Source: an uncultured Pelagibacteraceae bacterium
GTDB lineage: Bacteria; Pseudomonadota; Alphaproteobacteria; Pelagibacterales; AG-422-B15
Direction: 5' to 3'
NCBI GenBank assembly: GCA_902533965.1
Contig: CACANZ010000001.1
Location: 1 to 37,159 of the forward strand
DNA: 37,159 nucleotides
Shown: piece by piece, positions 9,001-17,125 of the stretch
Layout: each line of letters begins with the position of its first letter
How positions within the stretch are numbered: position 1 is the stretch's first letter
Program-made: the position numbers and the translations under genes
The notes under the pieces: generated by a model
The model's input: the letters and a program-made list of their open reading frames with translations, nothing else
Databases searched by the model: none
What the model was told of the DNA's origin: nothing

Positions 9001-10643
9001 TGGCTCACATGTATGATACAAATTTAGACAAAAACGATGCAAATTTTACACCGTTATCTCCTTTAAGTTTTCTCATACGAGCAGCGGAAGTTTATCCAAA
9101 CAGAACTTCGATTATACATGGCAAAAAACAATTTACATGGTCAGATACATATAAAAGAAGCAAACAACTTGCGAGCGCACTCTCTAAAAGAGGTATAGGA
9201 AAGGGAGATACTGTTGCGGTTCTTTGTTTTAATACTCCTGAAATATATGAGACACATTTTGGTGTTCCGATGATAGGCGCTGTATTAAATACGATAAACA
9301 TCAGATTAGATGTAGATACAATTAGCTATATTCTTGAGCACGGTGAAGCAAAAGCATTGATTACTGACAATGAGCTTTCACCGACGATAAAACAAGTGCT
9401 CAATAAGATAAAAAATAAAATTCTTGTAATAGATATTGATGATGAGCTAGCAAATCATCCTGAGGGAGCTGGAGAGAATCTTGGAGAAATTAATTATGAG
9501 GATTTTCTTTTAACAGGTGACAGTGATCTCGAATGGAGTTTGCCAGATGATGAATGGCAATCATTAGCACTCAACTATACGTCAGGCACCACTGGATTAC
9601 CAAAAGGGGTTGTTTATCATCACAGAGGCTCATACTTGATGGCACTTGGATCTGTTACTGCTTTTAGTATGCCAATGCATCCTACTTATATGTGGGTTGT
9701 TCCAATGTTTCATTGTAATGGTTGGGGTAATCCCTACACGCTTACAGCCCTAGCAGGCACGAGTGTATGCCTTAGATATGTTTCAGCTAAAAATATGTTT
9801 GATGCTATTGCAGATCATAAAGTAACACATTTTGGTGGCGCACCAATTGTTCTAAATTTTCTAGCACAAGCAACAGCTGAGGAAAAAAGAGAATACTCTC
9901 AACAAGTATATGTAGTCACAGCAGGAGCTCCTCCACCCGCAGCCACATTAGAAGCAGTTCAAAAAATGGGTTTTGACGTTACTCATGTTTATGGACTGAC
10001 TGAAACATACGGACATATTTCATTATGCGCATGGCAGGATGAATGGAATGAGCTATCAGTTGAAGAACAGTCAAAGCTTAGATCAAGGCAGGGCGTAAAG
10101 TTTCCGATGATGGATGGTCTAGCAATTATGAACCCTGAGACTATGGAGCACGTTAAGAATGACGGTGAAGAAATAGGTGAGATCATGATACGCGGCAACT
10201 GTGTAATGAAGGGATATTTAAAAAATAAGGAAGAAACAGATAAAGCTATGGCAGGAGGCTGGTTTCACTCAGGTGATCTGGCTGTAATGCATCCTAATGG
10301 TTACATTCAAATAAAAGATAGAAGTAAAGATATAATTATCTCTGGTGGTGAAAATGTCTCATCAGTTGAAATAGAAAATACACTTTATAAACATCCATCT
10401 GTATTATTTGCTGCAGTGGTTGCAAAACCAGATGAAAAATGGGGTGAAACACCATGTGCTTTTATCGAATTAAAAGATCAAAATGATAGCGTGAGTGAAG
10501 GTGATATTATTTCGTTTTGTAAAGAAACTCTTGCTGGCTTTAAGTGTCCTAAAAAAGTTGTTTTTACTGAACTACCAAAAACTTCAACGGGTAAGATATT
10601 AAAATACGAACTGAGAGAAATGGCTAAAGCTGCCGACGCTTAA
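9000..10643 (+). CDS. Acyl-CoA ligase resembling DmdB (3-methylmercaptopropionate-CoA ligase)
   Basis: 547-aa ANL ligase. YTSGTTGLPKG is at 193-203, PMFHCNGW at 235-242, YGLTETYGH at 331-339, SGDLAVMHPNGY at 424-435, and the C-terminal catalytic lysine in KTSTGKILKYEL (527-538). The FHCNGW and YGLTETYGH segments and the overall length fit the DmdB/medium-chain fatty-acid ligase subgroup. DmdB activates methylmercaptopropionate, the product of DMSP demethylation. Linkage to fhs (TAATG junction) and a DmdA-like gene makes that role attractive, but this subgroup also acts on ordinary short and medium fatty acids. The 3' end overlaps the convergent monooxygenase gene by 4 bp. Confidence 0.8.
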   Translation: MAHMYDTNLDKNDANFTPLSPLSFLIRAAEVYPNRTSIIHGKKQFTWSDTYKRSKQLASALSKRGIGKGDTVAVLCFNTPEIYETHFGVPMIGAVLNTINIRLDVDTISYILEHGEAKALITDNELSPTIKQVLNKIKNKILVIDIDDELANHPEGAGENLGEINYEDFLLTGDSDLEWSLPDDEWQSLALNYTSGTTGLPKGVVYHHRGSYLMALGSVTAFSMPMHPTYMWVVPMFHCNGWGNPYTLTALAGTSVCLRYVSAKNMFDAIADHKVTHFGGAPIVLNFLAQATAEEKREYSQQVYVVTAGAPPPAATLEAVQKMGFDVTHVYGLTETYGHISLCAWQDEWNELSVEEQSKLRSRQGVKFPMMDGLAIMNPETMEHVKNDGEEIGEIMIRGNCVMKGYLKNKEETDKAMAGGWFHSGDLAVMHPNGYIQIKDRSKDIIISGGENVSSVEIENTLYKHPSVLFAAVVAKPDEKWGETPCAFIELKDQNDSVSEGDIISFCKETLAGFKCPKKVVFTELPKTSTGKILKYELREMAKAADA

Positions 10644-12091
10644 GAAAAATGAATAGAATCATCGTTTAGTCGGCCAAATTTAATACCAAAGAAATCTTTA
10701 AAATAATTTTGTGTATTGATCCATGGTGACCTGCTGCCTTGTTGAGGGAATAAATGAATAGCTCGATGTATATATCCTGAGGAAAACTCAGTCGCGAGCC
10801 AATCTTTTTCAGCTTTCACATCCACTGGAACCCTTGGTACACAATGACTGTAGTTATTCTGATCAAGATAATTAATTAATCTACAAGCATATTCACAGGT
10901 TAAATCTGCTTTCAAGGTCCACGATGCATTAATATAACCAAAAGAATTTACGAAATTTGGAATGCCACTGAACATCATACTTTTATAAGTCATTGTTTCA
11001 GAAGGCTTGACTAATTTGCCGTCGACATGAACTTGGACACCACCAAAAGATTGTAAGTTTAAGCCTGTAGCAGTTACGACAACATCAGCTTCAATATTTT
11101 GCCCTGATTTTAGCTTTATTCCCTTGCTAGTAAACTTATCGATATGATCTGTAACGACTGACGCTCTATTGTCTCTTATGGACTCAAACAAATCGCCATT
11201 TGGAATAAGACACATTCTCTGTTCCCATGGATAATATTGCGGAGTAAAATGTTTTGAAATATCGTGATTAGGCAATAATTCTTTAACTCCATCTATGAGC
11301 TTTCGTTTTACATATTTTGGATATGATCTACAAATTCTGTAGAGAAGCTGCTGAAAGAATACATTTCGTAACCTAACAAGAGTGTAAGACATTTTTTGTG
11401 GTAAAACTTTTTTTAAAAAATTTGCAAATCTATCTTCATCTGGACTTGGAAAATAATATGTTGGTGAGCGTTGTAACATCGTTACGTGTTTAGCTTTTTT
11501 TGATAGTTCGGGAACTATAGTTGCTGCTGTTGCACCACTACCAATAACAACCATTTTCTTATCTGTGTAGTCAAAATCTTCAGGCCACTTCTGAGGATGT
11601 ATTAATTTACCTTCGTACTTGTCTAGGTCATCAAATTCAGGTGTGTATCCTTCATCATAATTATAGTATCCTGTCCCCATGAATAGAAAATTTGCTGTTA
11701 ATAATATTTCTTGCTCATGATGAGCAGCTCTTACTTCCCAATTTCGCTCTGCTGAATTCCAGTTTGCACTTAAGACTTTGTGACTAAATTTTATTTTTTC
11801 ACGCAAATTATTTTCTTCAACTGTTTCTTCTAAATAACTTAAGATGGAAGGTCCGTTTGCAATTGTTTTTTGCTCTTTCCATGGCTTAAATGCATACCCG
11901 AGTGTGAACATATCGGAGTCTGATCTTATTCCTGGATATTTAAATAAGTCCCATGTACCGCCTATATTCTCTCTCCCTTCAATAATACAAAAGGATTTAT
12001 TAGGACAATTTTTTTTTAAGTAATATCCAGCTCCTATACCCGAGATTCCAGCGCCAATTACAATTACATTAAAATGATTGCTATTTTCCAT
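10640..12091 (-). CDS. FAD-dependent monooxygenase of the Baeyer-Villiger type (EthA-like)
   Basis: 483-aa flavoprotein with two Rossmann motifs: GAGISGIG (13-20) for FAD and IGSGATAA (183-190) for NADPH. Between them are GTWDLFKYPGIRSDSD (45-60) and the Baeyer-Villiger fingerprint YEGKLIHPQKWP (159-170), matching FxGxxxHxxxWP with Tyr for Phe. These enzymes insert oxygen next to ketones or oxidise sulfides and thioamides; a sulfur substrate would suit the neighbouring C1 and possible DMSP genes, but that is inference. It is the last gene of a minus-strand run with two methyltransferases and ferredoxin-NADP reductase, starting 5 bp after the O-methyltransferase. Confidence 0.88.
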   Translation of the reverse strand: MENSNHFNVIVIGAGISGIGAGYYLKKNCPNKSFCIIEGRENIGGTWDLFKYPGIRSDSDMFTLGYAFKPWKEQKTIANGPSILSYLEETVEENNLREKIKFSHKVLSANWNSAERNWEVRAAHHEQEILLTANFLFMGTGYYNYDEGYTPEFDDLDKYEGKLIHPQKWPEDFDYTDKKMVVIGSGATAATIVPELSKKAKHVTMLQRSPTYYFPSPDEDRFANFLKKVLPQKMSYTLVRLRNVFFQQLLYRICRSYPKYVKRKLIDGVKELLPNHDISKHFTPQYYPWEQRMCLIPNGDLFESIRDNRASVVTDHIDKFTSKGIKLKSGQNIEADVVVTATGLNLQSFGGVQVHVDGKLVKPSETMTYKSMMFSGIPNFVNSFGYINASWTLKADLTCEYACRLINYLDQNNYSHCVPRVPVDVKAEKDWLATEFSSGYIHRAIHLFPQQGSRSPWINTQNYFKDFFGIKFGRLNDDSIHFS

Positions 12092-12096
12092 TGATA

Positions 12097-12726
12097 TTAA
12101 TTCTTAATCGATATTTCCACTGCATCATATATATTATTTCTATACTCTAATTTCGAGCTAAAATTTTGAGACAGATATTTCCCGGATTCTCTCACATGGT
12201 CGAAATATTCAGCCATTTCATCTTTAAAAATCCCAACATTATCAGCAAATACTACAGAATTTTTGACAATTATGCCCTTTGATTCCAAAAGTTTTAAATC
12301 CGAAAGATACTTTTTCTTCGCATGGTCAATAAATACAAAATCAGCATTGAAATTTAATTTTGGTATTATTTCCTCAGCACTTCCGTGCATCAAGTTTACT
12401 TTATTATCAAGTCCAGCAAAATTAATTAGTTCTTTCGCTATTTCTATAGAGTGAATGTCTGAGTCAATCGAAGTTAATTGACTTTTTTCTCCAATAGTTG
12501 ATGAGATTAATACTGCTGAATATCCAATAAAAGTTCCTAACTCTATTACATTATTTGGTTTTGACTTTAAAAGATGATTTTTTAAAATATCTCCTTTTTC
12601 TGGACCGACATTCATTAAGAATTGACCACTCTCTAACACAAAATTATCTATTGTTTGTAGTATAGATTTCGGATTGTTTCTTTCAGCATTTGAAAAAACA
12701 TAATCCAAAGTTTGTCGCATCAACAT
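12097..12726 (-). CDS. SAM-dependent O-methyltransferase, catechol O-methyltransferase-like
   Basis: 209 aa. MNVGPEKGDIL (38-48) precedes the SAM motif VIELGTFIGYSAVLI; FIDHAKKKYLSDLKLLE and FADNVG carry the metal-binding Asp and Asp-Asn positions of the catechol/caffeoyl-CoA OMT family. The arrangement is closest to COMT, in which Mg2+ and SAM methylate one hydroxyl of a catechol. The true acceptor is unknown. It lies 3 bp downstream of the METTL7-like methyltransferase and 5 bp upstream of the monooxygenase, so all are probably one operon. Starts at codon 1 or 3 (both ATG) are equally plausible. Confidence 0.83.
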   Translation of the reverse strand: MLMRQTLDYVFSNAERNNPKSILQTIDNFVLESGQFLMNVGPEKGDILKNHLLKSKPNNVIELGTFIGYSAVLISSTIGEKSQLTSIDSDIHSIEIAKELINFAGLDNKVNLMHGSAEEIIPKLNFNADFVFIDHAKKKYLSDLKLLESKGIIVKNSVVFADNVGIFKDEMAEYFDHVRESGKYLSQNFSSKLEYRNNIYDAVEISIKN

Positions 12727-12729
12727 AAC

Positions 12730-13356
12730 TTATTTTAGTGGACTAGCGGCGCCCCAGTAATGATAGCTTAAAAATTTAATTCCAGGAACATACATGCTGT
12801 CTATTTTATCTATTTTAAAATTAGCTTTCGTTATTTCATTTGGAATATCTACATCAAGATGACAACCGCCCGCTATCCTTTTTTGAAACCTGTTCATTCT
12901 TTTTTGCCATTTCAAAACATTTGAGTCTGGAGATTTGCCATGTTCAGAGAATAGAAATTTAGCGTTTGGTTTCATAACTCTGTTTATTTCAGACATAGCA
13001 CTGCCTAAGCCAGGAATGGAACACATTGTGTAAGTGCTAATCACTGTATCAAATGAGTTATTATCGAAAGGCAACTCCTCAGCCTTAAGTTGTTGGATAT
13101 TCAAATCTATATTGTTTAATTCTGCATTTTGTTTTGCTTTTTTCAACAATACGCCATCTGGCTCAACAGCAAACACCTCAGATACATTTGCTTTATTGTA
13201 ATAATTAAAATTTAATCCTGAACCAATACCTATTTCTAATATTCTACCAGACGCAAAGGGTATTACTTTTTCTCTTTGTTTTCTGAATGGTTTCATTTGC
13301 ATCGCATAATTAATGAGATGCGGACAAATATATTTATCGTATAGTTTTTGCAGCAA
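12730..13356 (-). CDS. Class I SAM methyltransferase, METTL7/UbiE-like
   Basis: 208 aa. The SAM loop is ILEIGIGSGLNFNYY, motif II lies near EVFAVEPD, and LPFDNNSFDTVISTYTMCS is the usual motif IV region. The C-terminal RIAGGCHLDVDI is typical of the METTL7-like group, whose animal members methylate small thiols. A thiol substrate is therefore conceivable here beside possible sulfur genes, but lipid or quinone acceptors cannot be excluded. The start is probably the TTG at 13356, with AGGTG upstream; the first in-frame ATG lies 18 codons further in and would remove conserved N-terminal sequence. It directly follows ferredoxin-NADP reductase. Confidence 0.78.
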   Translation of the reverse strand: MLQKLYDKYICPHLINYAMQMKPFRKQREKVIPFASGRILEIGIGSGLNFNYYNKANVSEVFAVEPDGVLLKKAKQNAELNNIDLNIQQLKAEELPFDNNSFDTVISTYTMCSIPGLGSAMSEINRVMKPNAKFLFSEHGKSPDSNVLKWQKRMNRFQKRIAGGCHLDVDIPNEITKANFKIDKIDSMYVPGIKFLSYHYWGAASPLK

Positions 13357-14382
13357 TTATTTTACACCTAATTTTTTTTGAATATCGCTTGATGAAGTTG
13401 TGTATCGAAAAGTTAGCGTTTCATCTGGTCTAGCGCGTATAAATGCTTTCTGTGCTGCTAGGGCGGCTTCATGAAAGCCTGATAGAATTAACTTTAGTTT
13501 ACCTGGGTAATAAGAAATATCTCCCATTGCAAATACACCTGATAAATTCGTTTCAAAATTTTCCGTATTTACCTCAATTTGTTTTTCATTCAAATTTAGG
13601 TCCCAATCATTAATGGGTCCTAGTTCCATTTTAAGTCCATAGAAAATTAAGATTTCGTCACAATCTATAATTTTTTCATTTCCGTCATTATCTTTTATGA
13701 TTGCTTTTTCAACTCTATCACTGCCCTTAACATCACTAATCTGATTTTTTGTGATCAAGTCAACTTGACCTTCTTTAACAAGTTGTTTCATTAAATTAAC
13801 CGTGTGATTAGCTGCTTTAAACTCATCACGTCTATGAACTAATGTTACATGAGAAGCAATTTTTGAAAGTTCAACAGTCCAGTCAAGCGCGCTATCACCT
13901 CCACCAAAAATTATAATCTTTTTATCTTTATAAAAGTTTTTATCACGTATCGAATATTGAATACCTTTATTTTCATATTTAGATACATTTTCAATTGGTG
14001 GTTTTCGTGGCTCGAATGAGCCAACACCACCAGCTATAAATATATTAGGAGTTTCAAAAACTTTATTGCCCGTAGTTTTAAGTTTCCATAAGTCGCCAGT
14101 ATTTATTATTTCATCAATTCTTTCATTAAGGTGAAACGGCGTATTAAATGGCTTGATTTGTTTTTGTAAATTTTCGATTAATGATAATCCAGTACACTCT
14201 GGAAGCGCAGGTATATCGTAAATTGGTTTGTCTGGATATAACTCAGCACATTGTCCTCCAATTTTGTCAAGATTATCTACAACGTGACTATCAAGTCCTA
14301 ATATACCCAACTCAAATACTGCAAACAGACCCACAGGGCCTGCTCCAATTATTAGACAATCTGTCTTGATAGTTTCAGACAT
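13357..14382 (-). CDS. Ferredoxin--NADP+ reductase, thioredoxin-reductase-like type
   Basis: 341 aa. GAGPVGLFA (13-21) binds FAD, IGGQCAELYPDKPIYDIP is the family signature, IFGGGDSALDW and LVHRRDEFKAANH bind NADP, and the MGDISYYPGKLKLILSGFHE region closes the FAD site. The CxxC redox pair of true thioredoxin reductase is absent, which identifies the TrxR-like FNR group common in alphaproteobacteria. It passes electrons between NADPH and ferredoxin or flavodoxin; a [2Fe-2S] ferredoxin lies 1.2 kb away at 15551-15871. It is the first gene of the minus-strand run down to the monooxygenase, separated by 52 bp from a divergent membrane-protein gene. Confidence 0.92.
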   Translation of the reverse strand: MSETIKTDCLIIGAGPVGLFAVFELGILGLDSHVVDNLDKIGGQCAELYPDKPIYDIPALPECTGLSLIENLQKQIKPFNTPFHLNERIDEIINTGDLWKLKTTGNKVFETPNIFIAGGVGSFEPRKPPIENVSKYENKGIQYSIRDKNFYKDKKIIIFGGGDSALDWTVELSKIASHVTLVHRRDEFKAANHTVNLMKQLVKEGQVDLITKNQISDVKGSDRVEKAIIKDNDGNEKIIDCDEILIFYGLKMELGPINDWDLNLNEKQIEVNTENFETNLSGVFAMGDISYYPGKLKLILSGFHEAALAAQKAFIRARPDETLTFRYTTSSSDIQKKLGVK

Positions 14383-14434
14383 ATATTTATTCCTTGTTAT
14401 ATGATAATAAATAATATTACTTATTGATTATACA

Positions 14435-15034
14435 ATGATTTTATTGCGCAGATACCTATTATATTTAATTGCAGTAATATTGATTGCTGTAGCCTTTACT
14501 TATGCCTCCGCCAAGCTTTACGAAGAATTTGCATTTATCAAGAACGACAATTGGCAAATTTTGCCATCTCCAGGCGATAAAAATAGAGATATTTACACAA
14601 GGGCCGCAGTCGCAATGAGAGGAACATTTGCTTTGGCAAAGCCTGAAGCTGCATATTTCCATGCATTTAATGACATTGAAGAACTAGAATTACAAGGCAA
14701 CTGCAATTATCATTTATTCGGAAATGATATTGAGTCTAGATGGTGGAGTATCACCGTCTACAATGAGGACGGTTATTTAGTTGAAAATAATGAAAAAATA
14801 TATGCTTTAAATAGTGAAACTATTGATTTTAATATCGATGGTGGGTTCGATATTTTTTTAACTAATGACAATAATTTTATTTCAAAAGTAGCTGAAAAAA
14901 ATTGGATGAGAACACCTAGTGATGAGAGTTTTTCCGTCGCGTTAAGAATTTATTTACCGGGTGAAGAATATTTCTCAAAATTGAAGAGAGTGGATTTGCC
15001 AGTTATTGAAAAATTGGAGTGTGGTGATGAGTAA
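14435..15034 (+). CDS. DUF1214-type membrane-anchored protein
   Basis: 199 aa with one N-terminal hydrophobic helix (about 5-25), after which the protein should lie in the periplasm. GNCNYHLFGNDIESRWWSIT followed by VYNEDGYL resembles DUF1214, as found in short alphaproteobacterial proteins paired with a DUF1254-like partner. Function unknown. Its last 8 bp (ATGAGTAA) contain the start of the next gene, so the two are translationally coupled and probably form a complex or act together. Confidence 0.7.
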   Translation: MILLRRYLLYLIAVILIAVAFTYASAKLYEEFAFIKNDNWQILPSPGDKNRDIYTRAAVAMRGTFALAKPEAAYFHAFNDIEELELQGNCNYHLFGNDIESRWWSITVYNEDGYLVENNEKIYALNSETIDFNIDGGFDIFLTNDNNFISKVAEKNWMRTPSDESFSVALRIYLPGEEYFSKLKRVDLPVIEKLECGDE

Positions 15035-15554
15035 TTTAGTTAAAAAATTATTTGCATTTGTATTCATTGGGTTCTCACTTCATCTAGTGATAATTTACTA
15101 CACACCTAGTTTAATGATGAAGTTTATCGGTAGAAATTGGGAAGAGCAAAATATGATTAATAATTCATTTGCTCGCGATTTACCTGACTCAGAATTTACT
15201 GAAGTTATAAGACCAAGCGCTGACATACTTTATGGTGGTTGTGCTTATGATGTTACTTACTTTCCATTGGTTATAGAAACTGAAGTACCTGAGTCTTACT
15301 GGTCTATATCATTCTTTTCAGAAAACACTGACAACTTTTCTACAATAAATGAAAATGTGCACAACTTTGGTAAGCTTAAAATTTATTTGTTTGGACCAAA
15401 TTCTATGCTAACAAAGGTAAATGATGGGTTTATTGTTGTTTCCCCGTCCAATAAAGGCCTTATGTTAATGAGACAATTTATAGGAAATGGTTCTAAACTT
15501 GATAAATTAAATGAGATACAAAATAGTTTAGACTGTAAACTTGAGGGCTCTTAA
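15027..15554 (+). CDS. DUF1254-like membrane-anchored protein, partner of the upstream gene
   Basis: 175 aa beginning MSNLVKKLF at the ATG at 15027; an upstream in-frame TTG at 15006 is less likely because the ATG lies within the overlap with the previous stop. One N-terminal membrane segment (about 7-27) is followed by a soluble domain with [19 protein letters not shown] and [18 protein letters not shown], similar to DUF1254 proteins. In many alphaproteobacteria such short DUF1214 and DUF1254 proteins occur as neighbours. Function unknown. Its stop overlaps the convergent ferredoxin gene by 4 bp. Confidence 0.65.
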   Translation: MSNLVKKLFAFVFIGFSLHLVIIYYTPSLMMKFIGRNWEEQNMINNSFARDLPDSEFTEVIRPSADILYGGCAYDVTYFPLVIETEVPESYWSISFFSENTDNFSTINENVHNFGKLKIYLFGPNSMLTKVNDGFIVVSPSNKGLMLMRQFIGNGSKLDKLNEIQNSLDCKLEGS

Positions 15555-15871
15555 AACTGCTTCTCAGGCATATTAACAACTAAACCGTCTAGCTCATCAG
15601 AGACAGTAATTTGACAACTTAATCTGCTGTTATCTTTAACTTCGAAAGCAAAATCTAGCATATCTTCCTCAGAGTCCTCTTTCGGAGGCAGTTTTTCTAT
15701 CCATTCTTTTGCTACATATACATGACAAGTAGCACATGCACATGCACCGCCACAATCTGCATCAATACCAGGTATTTTATTCTTGATCGCACCCTCCATG
15801 ACAGTCAGCCCACTACTAACATCAATTTCGTGTTCCGCGCCGCTAAATTCGATATATTTGATCTTTGCCAT
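15551..15871 (-). CDS. [2Fe-2S] ferredoxin, adrenodoxin/ISC type
   Basis: 106 aa from the ATG at 15871 (MAKIKYIEF). Cluster ligands are C40, C46, C49 and C86 in the Cx5Cx2C...C pattern; C44 is an extra cysteine inside the first loop. The acidic stretch [15 protein letters not shown] is the usual partner-binding helix of vertebrate-type ferredoxins that serve iron-sulfur assembly or P450s. A start at 15928 would add 19 hydrophobic residues and is not typical. A terminator-like hairpin lies 56 bp upstream of the start. The TrxR-like FNR nearby is a likely electron donor. Confidence 0.92.
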   Translation of the reverse strand: MAKIKYIEFSGAEHEIDVSSGLTVMEGAIKNKIPGIDADCGGACACATCHVYVAKEWIEKLPPKEDSEEDMLDFAFEVKDNSRLSCQITVSDELDGLVVNMPEKQF

Positions 15872-15926
15872 TGAGATTTTTTTAAGAATATTTAAAAATG
15901 CATTGCTTAAGGGGATCAAATACATC

Positions 15927-15965
15927 AAAAAAGCGCCAAAGCAAGAATTTTCTCACTTTAGCGCT
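15927..15965 (-). terminator. Rho-independent terminator before the ferredoxin gene
   Basis: Arms AGCGCCAAAG (15932-15941) and CTTTAGCGCT (15956-15965, plus-strand spelling) pair, and the inner GAGAA/UUCUU extends the stem. The mismatches on the plus strand become U-G pairs on the minus strand, where the stem also runs into six U residues. The active direction is therefore minus. Confidence 0.75.
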
Positions 15966-16013
15966 TTTTCTGGGGCCGGTCGAACCCCGAAACGCATGAA
16001 CGTCTCATTGCGA
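15927..16013 (-). ncRNA. Candidate small RNA or attenuator leader upstream of ferredoxin
   Basis: On the minus strand a promoter-like pair is followed by about 87 nt with three hairpins. Hairpin 1 (16012-15993) is CGCAAUGA/UCAUGCG with one bulged A. Hairpin 2 (15988-15972) is GGGG/CCCC around a UUCGACCGG loop. Hairpin 3 (15965-15932) is a 16-bp stem with wobbles followed by six U residues. No ORF fills it. The unit could be an independent sRNA, or a leader that attenuates ferredoxin transcription, since the ferredoxin start is only 56 bp past the U-run. I do not recognise it as a known RNA family. Confidence 0.55.
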
Positions 16014-16019
16014 ACGGTA

Positions 16020-16048
16020 ATTCTAGGAAGGTATTTTTTTTGAAACAA
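16020..16048 (-). promoter_or_regulatory. Sigma-70-like promoter for the candidate RNA
   Basis: Minus-strand TTGTTT (16048-16043) and TAGAAT (16025-16020) are separated by exactly 17 bp. The -10 box matches TATAAT at five of six positions; the -35 box is weaker. The predicted start is near 16013. Confidence 0.5.
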
Positions 16049-16069
16049 GGGGTTATTTATGCAAAAAAG

Positions 16070-16123
16070 TTATCCACACGAATTAAGCTCACTTATCCCC
16101 ACTCAAACATTAACTTATTAACA
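16070..16123 (+). promoter_or_regulatory. Three phased DnaA-box-like sites
   Basis: TTATCCACA (16070-16078, perfect consensus), TTATCCCCA (16093-16101, one change) and TTATTAACA (16115-16123, two changes) stand in the same orientation, 23 and 22 bp apart, about two helical turns. An AT-rich tract lies just upstream. They could control the dgcN promoter or the minus-strand RNA, or mark an origin-like site; the third touches the dgcN start codon. Confidence 0.35.
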
Positions 16124-17118
16124 TGATATCAAAACCGTATTTATTATTCCTTGGGGACGCAAAAGATGATTTGGCAATAAAGACTGCCGCAGGAGTTAAT
16201 TACTGGCGTCCAGATTGGTGTATCGGACAAATGAGCCTTCCAAATGCCAAATCTAGCTTAGGTTTACAGGAAATGAATATAGAAGAAGCTGTTAAGAATG
16301 GTGCCAAGACATTTGTTATTGGCGTGGTGAATGCCGGGGGCATTATGCCAGAAGAATGGAAATCCATTATAATTAATGCAATATCATCTGGAATGAATGT
16401 AGCCAGTGGAATGCATACAAAACTATCCTCGTTTAGTGAAATTGCAGAAGCGGCTGAAAGAAACAATGTTCAACTTCATGATTTACGGTTTAGTGATAAA
16501 CAATTTCAGACAGGAAAAGGGGTAAAACGATCAGGCAAAAGACTCCTTACAGTTGGAACAGATTGTTCTGTGGGAAAGAAATATACAGCACTCGCAATTG
16601 AAAGTGCGATGCAGAGTAATCAAATAGATGCATCTTTCAAAGCAACTGGACAAACTGGAATATTAATAGCAGAAAGTGGCATTGCAATTGATGCTATTGT
16701 TTCTGATTTTATCTCAGGTGCAGTCGAATGGTTATCGCCTGACAATGATGATAATCACTGGGATATTATTGAAGGTCAGGGATCTCTATTTCATCCTTCA
16801 TTCGCAGGAGTTTCACTTGGATTGCTTCATGGAAGCCAACCAGATGCATTTGTTGTATGTCATGAACCATCACGAACTAATATGAGGGGTGTGGATACAC
16901 CTTTACCGAGCATCAGAGAGGTTATCGATCAGACAATACAAAATGGTAAACTTACTAATAAGCAAATACAATGCATTGGTATCGCACTTAATACTTCTAA
17001 TTGTCAATCTGAGGCAAGTGATCATAAGAACAGAATATCTAAAGAATATGGCTTACCATGTTTAGACCCTTTACAAGACAGCCTTGATCCATTCATTCGG
17101 ATTATTGAAAAAATTTGA
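16123..17118 (+). CDS. dgcN: DUF1611 protein DgcN, D-glutamate N-acetylation
   Basis: 331 aa matching DUF1611: an N-terminal domain with a GDAKDDLAIKTAAGV start, then a P-loop-type C-terminal domain with GTDCSVGKKYT (145-155) and EGQGSLFHP (217-225). Family members next to a DgcA-type racemase are reported as D-glutamate N-acetyltransferases (DgcN) in marine bacteria: D-Glu becomes N-acetyl-D-Glu, which the racemase converts to the L form for deacetylation. Here the dgcA-like gene follows after 7 bp. Older databases often mislabel the family as an epimerase or ATP-binding protein. No dedicated deacetylase lies in this window. Confidence 0.8.
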   Translation: MISKPYLLFLGDAKDDLAIKTAAGVNYWRPDWCIGQMSLPNAKSSLGLQEMNIEEAVKNGAKTFVIGVVNAGGIMPEEWKSIIINAISSGMNVASGMHTKLSSFSEIAEAAERNNVQLHDLRFSDKQFQTGKGVKRSGKRLLTVGTDCSVGKKYTALAIESAMQSNQIDASFKATGQTGILIAESGIAIDAIVSDFISGAVEWLSPDNDDNHWDIIEGQGSLFHPSFAGVSLGLLHGSQPDAFVVCHEPSRTNMRGVDTPLPSIREVIDQTIQNGKLTNKQIQCIGIALNTSNCQSEASDHKNRISKEYGLPCLDPLQDSLDPFIRIIEKI

Positions 17119-17125
17119 AACATCA

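Noticed and set aside
15968..15992. GGGGUUCGACC on the minus strand looks like a tRNA T-arm.
   Set aside because: The stem does not close as a 5-bp T-stem with a 7-nt loop, and no acceptor, D or anticodon arms can be drawn around it. It fits better as hairpin 2 of the candidate small RNA.
16676..16885. Plus-strand open frame within dgcN.
   Set aside because: It lies wholly inside the DUF1611 coding sequence in another frame and lacks a ribosome-binding site or recognisable motifs.
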